64,000 bases of DNA, taken from the NCBI RefSeq assembly GCF_007655135.1, contig NC_045128.1:6076001-6140000 (forward strand), written 5' to 3'. Origin of the DNA: Punica granatum. Its lineage: Eukaryota > Streptophyta > Magnoliopsida > Myrtales > Lythraceae. The position numbers and the translations under genes are program-made. A model generated the notes under the pieces. That model was not told the origin of the DNA and searched no databases. It saw only the letters and a list, made by a program, of their open reading frames with translations. Positions 36,359 through 46,981 of the stretch are shown here, piece by piece. The number at the start of each line of letters is the position of its first letter. Positions within the stretch are counted from its first letter, which is position 1.

Positions 36359-39300
36359 GGTTTCTTATTAGTTTTCTTCGCCTGTCATATTAGTGTTAAT
36401 CTTGTTACCCAAGTAATGACAATGCGATGATATGATGAACGAGAATTGAGCAGCAACTGAATCAAAGGAAACATGGTCCGAATGCTAATAATCGAAATAA
36501 TTAACCGAGATAAAATTCGAGTTACTTCTACGTGCTTTTTTCGGGTTCCCAGGAACTCATCTCGTGAAGTTGATCACGTACCGATCCAGCTGCAAGATCG
36601 AACAAAGAAAGTTACGGCTTATGGATCCCCACTACGTAATTGAGCAGGAACCAAGCACGATCTACAGGACAAGAACCGACTCACGATCTCTAACGGGAAC
36701 ACAATCACACACTAATAATTCTCTCTCGGTTGCTCCGCCTGTCTGCACGCCACATGCATGCATGCTGCCACACAGAGCTCTCTCTCTCGCTTGTATATTC
36801 ATTCCAATTCCTCTGCAGCTCTGTACATACACGCCCGAATAGACATGCATACATACAAAATATGTGCAACACTTATTGCTTGCACGAGTGCTGAAAAATA
36901 TTTCCATTAATCCCCGATTAATGGCCATGGAATAATGACACAAGTTACACGAGATTAAATCTCTTGCAACGGTCAATTTGAATGCTGGTCAAATTCCGCA
37001 TTCAATCCACGAGAGAGTCGGGTTCTGAACTCGGGTCAGGTTCTTCATGGGCGGACCAAATATCCTTTAAACCAAATATACTCCCTGTCTTTCAGCTTGT
37101 CTTGTACTTTAGTATTGCCGAACTTTGTAATCTATATCTCAAAGCTGTGATAAACACGAGTACCAACCTTTGGGCTGGTTCGAGTGGGCCTCAGCCCACG
37201 GAAGATCGGCCCAAAAGTTGCAGCCCGTACTCCTAGCTAGACCTCAATTTAAGATGAAAGCTTGAGGGATAGCATTTCTTGCTAGCCCTTAGGCCCGCGG
37301 ATGTGGGATTACTCTATTGAAACCCAATATCGAGAATCAAACTCAAAATCCCATGGTACTGTGACGGAGTAAAACGCCATTGCCACTAAAGCCCATTCCT
37401 CTTAAATCTCACATCTTTGCCAGTATCTACAAGTGCATAGAAAGCAACCTCCCTTTTCGTCCGATACCTATCTCTTGGTTTTTTCATGTAACCGGAAACA
37501 CTATCTTTGTAAGTATCCATAAGTGCATAGAAAGTAATATTATCGTCCAATGTTCATCTTTTGGTTTCTTCATGTAATCAGATAACAATGTAAAAGGTTA
37601 TACTCAACTCAACAAAGTTCATGTCAACTAACTTCTGCCAAATACTAGCGCTTTGTTGTCGAGTTGCTTATGTAAAACCAAAACTGCCGGAAACCAAAGC
37701 CAGCATGACATTGACTGTCCATTAATTCAAAGCCGCAGGTCATTCATTCGTGAATTAAGCAACGACTAAGATTGGTTAAAAAGCAGCCACTTTGGTCGTC
37801 CTTTTTGCCTCTTTCATCTTGTGTCATGTGAGAAAAGGCAGCAATTATAGCGTCCATTGCAAAGTCATTTCCCCATCTTCCTTCACTTCCTTTGCCTTTT
37901 GTCGATAGAAGTCAAATTTTGGGAATTATCCAAAATTGGAAATTCCTATATCCCAATGTAATAGGAGCACTCATAAGAAAGGAATGACATCTCTTTCATT
38001 AATTTTCCTAATTTGGCCATTGACTTTTGCTTGTTTAATTGGCAATTTATATAAATTTAACCCAATTTTTTTATTAGGGGGGCAATAAAGCCCAAAAGGC
38101 TTAAAGTTTGCATACACCATCCCAATGACAATGAATATTCCATTTCGTTTAATATATTTATCCAAGAGCGGTTGATATCCGTGATATATACGAGAACATT
38201 TTGTCAATTTTTGCATGATTGAGAATAATTAATCAACACATATAATATACGAATTAATATGGTCTAAAAAAATCAAAGCTATAGATTCTATTAAATACAT
38301 ATATATAGACCTTATAAATTGTGAATGAGAATCTAAGAATGAAAAATTATGATGATAAATAAATACTTTCCTAATTCTACTGAAAAAAATAAATACTTAC
38401 CTAATCTTATGGAATAATATATATATATATATATATATATTAAAAGCGAAGAATCATGTAATATTATAATATATTTAGAGAGCTACGTATAAAGAGTAAG
38501 AGATGCCATATAGATAAAGGGATTAGGGTGTAGAAACAAGTTATCGTCAGTAGAATGATAAGGTATAAAATATATTTTTTAATTTCTATATTATTTATAG
38601 CATATTTGGCACATTAGATTTATAAGAATATTACATAGTTTGAAGAGTTGATTTCGATTATTCAGAAAACTTTTAGTCTTTCAAAATATATAAATATATA
38701 TATATATATATATACGGACAAATATTCAAAAGATATTAAATATGATGCAAATAAAATATAGTAAGAGTTCTTTACCTCGAATTAAAAGGTTAATCAACAT
38801 GAAATATGGGGTTTACATTTTGACTTACGTGACACTACCATATCTTATCCCTCGACATTTATATTTTATAATGATGCATTCCTCGTCTACATGATGGATA
38901 AGTTGAGGTGCCTCTAGGAATGTATCAGTGCTATTTATGAACTTTTTTGCATGTTAATAGTTTTTTTATAGCTATTTATCATACGTAGAAAATGACCAAC
39001 GTATATATTATATAACTAATAATTATTGCACATATATTTTCTTTTTCGCCGTATTTTCTGCTGGACCATACAATCAAACGTCAAAGTGACTAAGTCGGCT
39101 AGAGAAAACAAAAAAGATCTACACAAAACAGCCATTTATATATTCAAATTCAAATAAAAAATTGAAATTAAGCCAACAGAAACATCTTTATTGATAGGAG
39201 ATAATATTAGATAATTCTATCTCATGGAAATGCAGTGATAAATAATCAATAATATTATCGTAATACCAGCTATTGCTTACATAATTAGCGTACCATTTAT

Positions 39301-39638
39301 TTGTATTGCAATTTAAGACGTACTTTTCTCATATACTTAGCAAAAGGGGAAAAAAAAGTATTGTTCTCATGCAGTTTGAAAAAGTAGGATGACTGAATAA
39401 TTTTTAAGTATGAAATTTTATCCAAACCTCTATAAAGGAACAAGTAGAAGTTAGATATAGATTTGAAATATGATGCATGGCAACCAACCGAGAAAGTCCA
39501 ACCGTGGATGGAATTGGAGTTTCAAATAAGATGGGCAAGATCCCAGAGGGGATGACTAGTTAGATAACTTGATGAAATCAGTGGGTGGTTACGAGAGATT
39601 TGCTTTAAAATTAAAAGAACACTAGGTGCAGACTTGCG
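36359..39638. other. Intergenic with a tandem duplication and (TA)n tracts
   Basis: No supported gene. A segment of about 88 bases containing tataagtgcatagaaag-like and ttggtttcttcatgtaa-like strings is tandemly duplicated at about 37414-37585. (AT)n tracts lie at 38416-38441 and about 38692-38715. The rest is AT-rich. Confidence 0.5.
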
Positions 39639-41648
39639 TGTTACGTACATATGTAAAAAAAAATTAACAAGATTTAGTTTATTTGTAATAGAGAAGATTA
39701 TACGAAATTTTAGCTTATCTTATATTTTAGGAATGTATATATACTCATTGATGTATTTGCTTTGTATTCATATATAACTTCTATATAATGCAATACATTC
39801 TACCTCACAAATCATGTGAGGATTCAATCTTTCTACTGTCCCAATCTTCATGGTAACAGAGCCTTATATGGATAACTTTGATTGGCTTGCTTGCTTCCTC
39901 TCACCCTTCTCTCTTTCTATATGTTTCTTTTTTGCACAGTGTTCATGGTTGACACTATTTCCTCACTCATTTCCTCCTCATCCTCATCTCTTGTTATTCA
40001 AACTCACTCAGCTATCCTGATCATTCATGTCAAACTTAATGGTAGAAATTACCTGTATTGGAAAGGTATTATGACGCATATGCTCGCTACCTAGGACTTG
40101 CTGGACCATGTTGAAGGTCGAGCCACCGCACCAAGCAAGACCACCATTAGAGCTATTGGCATTGTAGTAATCCCGGCTACCTAAGATGGGAATCCATAGA
40201 TAACTTTTCACTCACCCCTGTGGTACTGGCAATCACAAAGGAGATTGGAGTGATGATTCTTGCTACCAAGACATCCCAAGAGGCATGGACATCGCTCGCA
40301 ACCTCGTTCCTCACTCAGATCGCCGCACAAGAGGACCTCCTCAATTAGCAGTGGCGTGACCTGAAGAAAGGTAATCAACTAATGGTTAAATTCATCGGAA
40401 TGGTGAAAGAACATGCTCTCTGATACGCCCAAATTGGAAAGCCAAAAATGCTAGCAGACATCAATCGTCATATCTACACGGGTCTCGGTCCTAATTAGGA
40501 GCCGATTGTCCTAGCACAATTGGAACGAATGCTTACCATGAGTACCGATGAGCTTCAATCTTTGCTATCGGTCATGAAGAACGTCGCCTTTATGCTCAAG
40601 GACCCCAGTCGAACCCTTCTGCTCCTGCAACCACCCTTCTCGACTAGCAAAGGGAAGTGGCGGCAAAAGGAACTCAGGGAAGAGCAATGGTGGCAAAGGG
40701 AAGAACTCCGATGGCAAAAGAGGCTCTGAATATTGTAGGAACTCTACTGATCGAGGCCAAGGAGAAAGGAATACGTGAAACCCTAATTTCAATTTTGTGG
40801 GAGGAGGATACGGGCAACAACAACCAAGTTAGTCGAGTCAGTACCACTCGGGTTAGACCCGTGACCCACGATTGAGCCTAGGAATCTTTAGGCCTCCAGG
40901 CAGCTTTGGGCCTTTGGCAGTTGGACAGCCTAGCCCAGCAAATTATGATGCTTGCAACCGGCCTGGTTCCGTGGTTGTTTGTCAGACTTACAAACGTCCA
41001 GGCCACACCGCTCCATTTTGTCTGTATTCTGGGGCATAGGCTCATCTAACACATGGTACTTCTCTAGGACTCTATGATCCTGACTGATACATGGACTCAA
41101 GGGCAACATATCATGTCACATCTGACCTGTCCAATCTCAATCTTCGTGATGACACCTTAACCTCGTACGACATTTTTGTGGGTGATAGCAAATCACTTCT
41201 GGTTCTCGCTTCTAGTTCTTCCACCTTTTAAACTCTCTCAGCATCCTTTAGGCTTAAATCACATCCTTTATGTTCCACATATTTCGAAAATCTTATCTTG
41301 ATATCTAAATTCGCCAAAGGCAATACTTATTTCTTTGTGCTTCACCCAAATTGTTTCATTGTGAAGGATCGTCATACGCTCCAAGAGCTTATGCGTGACC
41401 CAATTAAAGATCGACACTGCTGCTTCCACTCGAGAGGCAGGCGCATCGACCGTCTTTAGGCTCATCTCTCTATGTCCGAGTCCAGTGTCTTATGGCATCA
41501 ACGCCTTGGTCACTCGTATTTTCCTACTCTTCATAAAAGCACATCTTTATTTGAGCTTGTTCATACTGATATTTGGGGTCCTGCACTAACCACTTCTCAT
41601 ACTGGTTGTCATTACTATATTCACTTTCTTGATGATTATAGTAAATAC

Positions 41649-42317
41649 TAGGGGTGTTCGGGTCCGAGTACCCGGTTTTTTTCACGATACTCGAATCCTA
41701 TCTCGTAAAGAGCAAGTTCTAATATTTTGGAACCGGACCCTACCCTATTGAGTCCTGGAAGTGGAGCTTACTCGGAACCTATATTATACCATAGGTTCAG
41801 GGTAGCCTATTGGAACCAGTAAATTTTTTTGTCTCACTAAATGAAACCGAAAATGTCTCATCCATAATCAGTAATTACGCAAAATAGAAAGTCGACATGG
41901 ATTTAGATTAATCTACAATACATCTATAACAAAGAGTAATATGTCTTATCAATCAATCCATAAAACTAAATATTCGTAATGCGATCAGGCCTAACCGAGG
42001 ACACACCTATCGTCGTCGAATCAAAGCTGCCAATGATAAGGAATGCGAAGCTTCCACTGAGAGAGACAGAGAGGGGAAGAAGATAAAGTAAAAGGGATAA
42101 ATATATTTGAATATAACTAGGGTTATTATCAGGTCGAAGTAACGGTTCCAGTTCCGGTTCTGGGTACCTTATATATAGGAATCAGAACCTATTTTCACGG
42201 GTTCCTAATTTTAATACCCAGACCCTACCTTATTTTCAATACGAGCTACCTAGACCCTACCACAATGGGTAGGTTCCGACCGGTTCCGAGTATACCCGCT
42301 ATCGGTGCATACCCCTA
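41649..42317. mobile_element. Non-autonomous hAT element (669 bp)
   Basis: Begins TAGGGGTGTTCGGG and ends GCATACCCCTA, hAT-type terminal inverted repeats. It is flanked by the 8-bp duplication GTAAATAC (41641-41648) and GTAAATGC (42318-42325), one mismatch. Its left 300 bases match the right end of the hAT element at 54347-60206 in reverse complement, and its right 250 bases match that element's left end. It is therefore an internally deleted relative inserted in the opposite orientation. It carries no transposase. Confidence 0.93.
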
Positions 42318-42710
42318 GTAAATGCTCCAAGTTTTATGTTCTCAAATCTCTATATGATGTACTTAGTGTTTTTCGAGCATTTGGTCTTCAAATTGAGAAT
42401 CTCTATGGACATCGAATCAAGTTTTTTCAATCAGATGGTGCAAAGAAGTTTCTCTCTGCAAAATTCCAATATGAACCGCAGAAAAATGGTATCTTTCCAT
42501 CATATCTCTTGTCTTCATGCTCCTCAATAGAATCGCTTTGCTGAATGCAAACACTATCATATCGTTGACACGGGTCTCACATTGCTTTCTTACTTTTCCA
42601 TTCCACCGAAATTTTGGGATTTTGCTTTCGAAACAACGGTGTACCTTATTAACTGGTTACCTACAAAATCCCTTGGTTTTAAATCTCCTTATGAGGTACT
42701 TCATGGTAGT

Positions 42711-43047
42711 TGATGCGGCAGAAGACGTGACAATTTTATGTAATTTGGGTATTTTTACAATGTTTAGGAAATAATTTATTTTAGAGAATATTTTTATTTC
42801 CTTCGTTATAATTTTATTTTTCTTATTTAAGTGATGTAAGCCCTAGAGTTAAGGATAGTTGAGTTTTTGGATAAATAAAATTTCGAGAGAATATTTTCTC
42901 TATTTTCCCAAATTCGGCATTGATTGAATCAACGAATTTGATGCATATTCTCTGGTATTTGTAGAATCAACAGGTTATAGAAGATTGTTTTCTAGCATTC
43001 GTGCACGAATCAACAGATTACAATTGTTCTTTAGTTCCGCTACATCA
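42711..43047 (+). repeat. 5' LTR of the chimeric CRM element
   Basis: TGATGCGGCAG...GCTACATCA, 337 bp. The first bases resemble the 450-bp CRM LTRs, while the body and 3' half are a distinct type with cgaatcaacagattacaatt near the end. Confidence 0.92.
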
Positions 43048-43402
43048 GTTGGTATCAGAGCCTACGGTTTGATCTTGAACAATCATGCCACCCAAGAGAA
43101 GGGATCATGTGGACGATGTTCTTGACCGTGAAAACCTACGACATCTAGAACAGAGGATGGAGCAAATCGTGAATCAGAGGATGGATCATATGATGGAGTA
43201 GCTAACACAGAGGATGGCTGCACTTATAGGGAACCAGAATCGGGAAAACCCTAATCCGAACCCTAACCCTAATCCCGATCAAGAGGAATATGGCGAGGAG
43301 TCGAAGGGAGAGAGATATTTTGCGAATATATTTATCGAAGAGGGTCCTTCTGATGACGCATTTTTTTTAGCTGGAGGCAATGGAGAGCCCGAGTTCGACG
43401 AG

Positions 43403-43535
43403 GATGATTATGATGAAGACGACAAGGAGGCTGATGCGGTCTGGGAGGCTATCGACGAGATGATGGACTCGCAAAGAAAAGATAGGAGGGAGGCGAGGCT
43501 GAAGCAGGAAATTGAGAAGTACTGTGCCTCAAATC
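43403..43535 (+). pseudogene. Captured fragment of a host PRP6/STA1 splicing-factor gene
   Basis: The residues EYDEDDKEAD-like, AVWEAIDEMMDS and RKDRREARLKQEIEKY match the N-terminal PRP1 domain of the plant U5 snRNP protein PRP6 (STABILIZED1), which is not a retroelement protein. Three differences from the expected motif (two lost arginines and one cysteine) fit simple substitutions. The join to the following LTR tail falls in the shared string aaatcaac. Recognition rests on my memory of the family, not on a search. Confidence 0.75.
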
Positions 43536-43577
43536 AACATATTGCAATTAGTTCCACTGTGTCAGTTGGTATCAGAG
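43532..43577 (+). repeat. Internal LTR tail and second primer-binding site
   Basis: aatcaacatattgcaatt to ctgtgtca (ending 43564) matches the 3' end of a CRM LTR of the type seen at 53.2 kb. It is followed after two bases by TGGTATCAGAG (43567-43577). The element thus contains two primer-binding sites in one open frame. Confidence 0.85.
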
Positions 43578-44172
43578 ACAAGTTCGCTCTTGGATCAGCG
43601 ATGCCGCCCCGAAGAGCGGTTAATCAACGTCGTGTTGTGGACGAGGACGAATTGGGTCGGAGGATCGAAGACATATCATATGATGAAGCCAATCCAGTTT
43701 TCGATATATATCTAGATGAAGATCAAGAAGAACTTATAGAATTTGTATTTGATGATCAAGGAAAATTAACGTTCGTTGTCAACAAATCCGTATTAAAGGA
43801 TATTGGGGGTGATAAACTTTTTCATTATTGTACTCAGATTGAGGATATTCTAGATGAAGAAATTTTCAATGCAAAGAAAGATGCATGGATGCTTACGGTG
43901 CGGTTTTCGGAGGTTATTTAGTTGCCAAAGTTGGTCGAAGTGCACGTGACTCGATCAAGAAAGCAAAGATTCAGTGAAAGCGTTTATTGGCTAAGAAGTG
44001 TACGGAATTTTATGTACGAAGAATTAAGAGAAAGAGTTCACAAAGAGAAGAAAGTATTCAAGTGGCAAGTGATAAAGCAGCAGAAGCATATTAATCTCTC
44101 TATTCGTGAAGATCAATGTGATAGTTCGGATGATGATAATTCGAAGGCGAATTCTCTCAATTCAGGGGAGAA

Positions 44173-44509
44173 TGATGCGGTATAAGATGTGACAATTTTA
44201 TGTAATTTAGGTATTTTTACAATTTTTAGGAAATAATTTATTTTAGAGAATATTTTTATTTCCTTCGTTATAATTTCGTTTTTCTTATTTAAGTGATGTA
44301 AGCCCTAGAGCTAAGGACAGTTGAATTTTTGGATGAATAAAATTTTGAGAGAATATTTTCTCTATTTTCCCAAATTCGGCATTGATTGAATCAACAAATT
44401 TGATGCTTATTCTCTAGTATTCGTAAAATCAACAGGTTATAGAAGATTGTTTTCTGGCATTTGTGCGCGAATCAATAGATTACAATTGTTCTTTAGTTTC
44501 ACTGCGTCA
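44173..44509 (+). repeat. 3' LTR of the chimeric CRM element
   Basis: 337 bp, TGATGCGGTAT...CACTGCGTCA, followed by GTAGT and the resumed copia reading frame (QPDYSNLWVFGCL). Confidence 0.92.
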
Positions 44510-45135
44510 GTAGTCAACCCGATTACTCTAACTTATGGGTGTTTGGATGTCTCTACTATCCATAGTTACATCCTTACACACACCATAAGTTAGAACCTTG
44601 GTCCCAACCCTGTGTTTTCCTTAGATACCTTTACCACTATTAGGGATATTGGTATATGAATCCTACTACTAGTTGTATCTTTCTATCCACTTAGGTTGTT
44701 TTTGATGAGCGTTCTTTTCCTTTAAGTACAGGTGCATCTATTTCGATGGATGCTAGTCGGTCCTCTTCTAGCCTTGCATATGCTACTGGTATGTCTATTC
44801 CCTCTTTAGCAAGTATCACTGTCCACTTATATTCCTACTCTCTAGTATGTTTCTATGACATTTCATGAGTCCGGTGGTCCTGCCACCTTACTTACTGAGT
44901 TGCATGTTCCTACTCCTGAGGTTCAGCTGAGGATGTTGTGGGTACTGATGTTGCACCTGCTACTCAGAACACTCACAGGATGACGACGCGGTCTAAGAAT
45001 GGTACTCTACCTCCTTCTCGATTCATTATATCTCGACACCCTTCGGTTCTCTCCGTTTCTGCTGCTATGCAAGACCCTTAGACCTTTGCTTAGGCTCGTA
45101 AACACTCCACTTGGCGAGCAGCGATGAAGGAGGAG

Positions 45136-45553
45136 TGACGTAGCGTACACGCGAACAACCTATCACAGATCCGTTGATTCCGCAAAATACCGAAATTACG
45201 ACCTTCAATTCCCTATTGATTCTTCACCTTATGGCACGAGCTGACGACAGCCATGCACCACCTGTGTCTGCATTCCTGAAGGCACACCTCTCTTTCAAGA
45301 GGATTCACGGCATGTCAAGCCCCGGTAAGGTTCTTCGAGAATTCCTAAGAAATCGGCATTCAACTCGAATCGAATCCGAGAATGGGCGAAAGAGCACGGT
45401 AGCTCTAAAATTTATTAGATGATCAAAACAATGGTTTTAACCCTAGGGTTTTATAGTGCTTAAATAAGATTTAAAATGCCTAAATTACACGAAAGATATA
45501 AACTTTTTCTAAAATTATAAAAACACTCAAATAACATAAAAATGCCCGTTTGA
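45136..45553 (-). mobile_element. Truncated CRM-family LTR carrying an insert
   Basis: In reverse complement this is a 450-type CRM LTR, ending CGTACACGCTACGTCA-like at 45136 and losing its first 140 bases or so at 45553 (cccgtttga then foreign sequence). An insert of plastid origin lies at 45226-45337. It truncates copia 2 at 45135. Confidence 0.88.
45226..45337 (-). other. Plastid 16S rRNA fragment in nuclear DNA (NUPT)
   Basis: The minus strand reads aaccttaccggggcttgaca, then the cctcttgaaagagagg helix, then gacacaggtggtgcatggc and gtcgtcagctcgtgcc. This is the conserved core of chloroplast 16S rRNA around E. coli position 1000-1070. The 112-base piece sits inside an LTR, and both borders share ttcttc(g), suggesting microhomology. 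A few C-to-T type changes show decay. It is not a functional rRNA gene. Confidence 0.9.
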
Positions 45554-46850
45554 CCAAGGTCAAGACCTCTACCCGTCCTCGATCTCCCCACTTAGAAGAG
45601 AAAGTGGGGATATCAAGGGCGATGGAGGCACCAATCTCGGCCACCATCAAGACAAACAGTGGTGCCCGAAGTAAAAGCAGCCACTGCCCCCCTCCATCTC
45701 CGATCTATAATTTCCCTTTTTTTAATTTTCATTTTTTTAATTTATAGAATTAATATAAATAATATAATATTAAATGCTGGGGTAAATGTGAAAAAGAAAA
45801 CGGAAAATTGGGGGCTGTGAAGTAGATTCAACTCCAAAAACTTCCAATGTTAAACATTTGCTCTATCAAATAGTATTTACTTAATCCATTAGGCACTTAT
45901 TAAGTGCTTCAAATTTCATTACTTAAAATTACGTGCTGAAATTTTTTTCAATGATAATGGATGTTCGTTGAGTATCAAACCTGGGTATCTTGGTTGCGAG
46001 ACGAGAGTATACGCCACTTCAATATACCCTCTTGATAAATTAAGTGTCGAAATTTTAAGTGTAAAGAAATATAATCTTACTAACATAGAAAAAGAGATAA
46101 ATTATTTTCTCAGAATTGTGTTCTGAACAGTAGTAATCTCACCTTGATATGAAATCAATAATTCCTAAATTCTATTTATATATTTATTTATTTTTCTCTA
46201 AATCTCACATATCTCGACATAACCAAATTACCAATTCAAACGACCAAAAAAAAAACAACTCAAATAACTAGAGTCGTCAACTGGATTAAAAAGAACGACA
46301 TTTTTTTTCTTGCAATTCTTTTCACATATATAACGAAAAAATGAAAAAATAACGAGTTGTCAAATAGATAATTATGAACAAAGATATCATTCTTTAATTT
46401 GAATACCGTATTTCATTCTGAAAGGAAATCTAAAATTTGATTTTGCCATTTGGTTCTTACATAAAAATAGATAGCATGGAAATGGAGTCCACATGACAAA
46501 GTATTTTTCTTAGGCAACTTGAAAAAGTTTTTTCTGTTTTTTTTTTTTAAATCATAAGAAAAGATTCCTCTGAAAATAGGTTGTAATTAATAATGGTGAC
46601 AAAGGAAAAAGATGAAACAACAACGATTGGTTTATATGAAACTTGGGTACCACCACCACTTATCAGCTTGAACTTTTGAGTGGATATGGACCCAGGTCCG
46701 TATAAGCCTAATGAAAATTTAATAATTAAAGCTTAACCAATCCAGTCTCTGCCATCGTCACTACCTTTCGTTCTCCTCCCTCCGTCCACCAACTTCCCAC
46801 AATCCCCTTAACTCACTGTGGCCCCCCTCGGACGTTCACCCTCGAGGTGG
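45554..46850. other. Intergenic upstream of CuAO
   Basis: From 45554 to 45710 the DNA is GC-richer and repeat-like but unassigned. The rest is AT-rich with T-runs. No gene is supported. Confidence 0.45.
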
Positions 46851-46851
46851 A

Positions 46852-46857
46852 TATATA
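46852..46857 (+). promoter_or_regulatory. Probable TATA box of CuAO
   Basis: TATATA followed by GGGACA lies 130 bases before the CuAO start codon and predicts a leader of roughly 100 bases. Confidence 0.5.
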
Positions 46858-46932
46858 GGGACAGGGTCCTTCCCCTGTTTCTTGAACAAGCCCTGCCATT
46901 GCACGCTCTGCTCTTGCATTGCATTGCACTGC

Positions 46933-46938
46933 ATGTGA
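46933..46938 (+). promoter_or_regulatory. AUG-stop minimal uORF in CuAO leader
   Basis: ATGTGA is a start codon immediately followed by a stop, 43 bases before the main ATG and downstream of the likely TATA box. Minimal AUG-stop uORFs stall ribosomes and regulate some plant mRNAs. Whether it lies in the transcript depends on the true transcription start. Confidence 0.45.
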
Positions 46939-46981
46939 GCTGAAGTCTGCGTTGGACTGAGGGGGTGAGAAACTCGTGCCA

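Larger units (their letters stand above)
43085..44184 (+). pseudogene. Chimeric gag-like ORF of the noaCRM element
   Basis: The frame starts MPPKRRDHVDDVL at 43085 and meets a TAG at 43199, where CAG is likely ancestral. It stays open to 43921, and after a further TAG continues to 44184. Parts in order are a CRM Gag N-terminus and NPNPNPNPN repeats near 43250. Next comes an IFIEEGPSDDAFF segment like the region after the CRM1 Gag knuckle. Then a PRP6/STA1 fragment (43403-43535), an LTR tail plus primer-binding site, a second Gag start (MPPRRAVNQ, 43601), and about 160 residues I do not recognise. The end resembles the CRM integrase tail (DSSDDDNSKANSLNSGEND). Confidence 0.8.
42711..44509 (+). 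mobile_element. Chimeric non-autonomous CRM element (noaCRM-like)
   Basis: 1799 bp with two 337-bp LTRs (42711-43047 and 44173-44509) and an exact GTAGT duplication (42706-42710 and 44510-44514). It has a primer-binding site at 43050 and a polypurine tract (caggggagaa, 44163-44172). No protease, RT or integrase core is present. The interior is a mosaic of gag pieces, a host-gene fragment, a second LTR tail with a second primer-binding site, an unidentified coding stretch, and a CRM-like pol 3' end. The LTRs differ at about 25 of 337 positions, fewer than CRM1. Mobility must have depended on a related autonomous CRM. Confidence 0.93.
39639..45135 (+). mobile_element. Ty1/copia retrotransposon 2, host of nested insertions
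   Basis: A candidate 5' LTR (39639-39850, TGTTACG...TTCA) is followed by a primer-binding-like TGGTAACAGAGCC at 39851. Gag starts at 39945 (LNGRNYLYWKGIMTHML). GAG-pre-integrase (VLWHQRLGHS near 41486) and integrase (HTDIWGP, FLDDYSKY, FFQSDGAKKF) follow. The 5' edge of RT is at about 45110 (STWRAAMKEE). The element is cut at 45136 by an LTR fragment. A hAT MITE (41649-42317) and a non-autonomous CRM element (42711-44509) interrupt it. Reading resumes correctly after each. Confidence 0.88.
39945..45135 (+). pseudogene. Copia 2 gag-pol pseudogene
   Basis: The reading frame is saturated with stops, many at positions where a glutamine or tryptophan is expected. Examples are the TAG/TAA codons near 40094, 40181, 40197, 40348, 40497, 45079 and 45091, and the TGA codons near 40423 and 41088 (DPD*YMDSRATYHVT). 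These fit CAG/CAA-to-TAG/TAA and TGG-to-TGA changes. Frameshifts also occur. The reverse transcriptase core is missing downstream of 45135. Confidence 0.85.

Noticed and set aside
36564..36842. 92-codon frame
   Set aside because: It has low-complexity composition, no domain and no promoter features.
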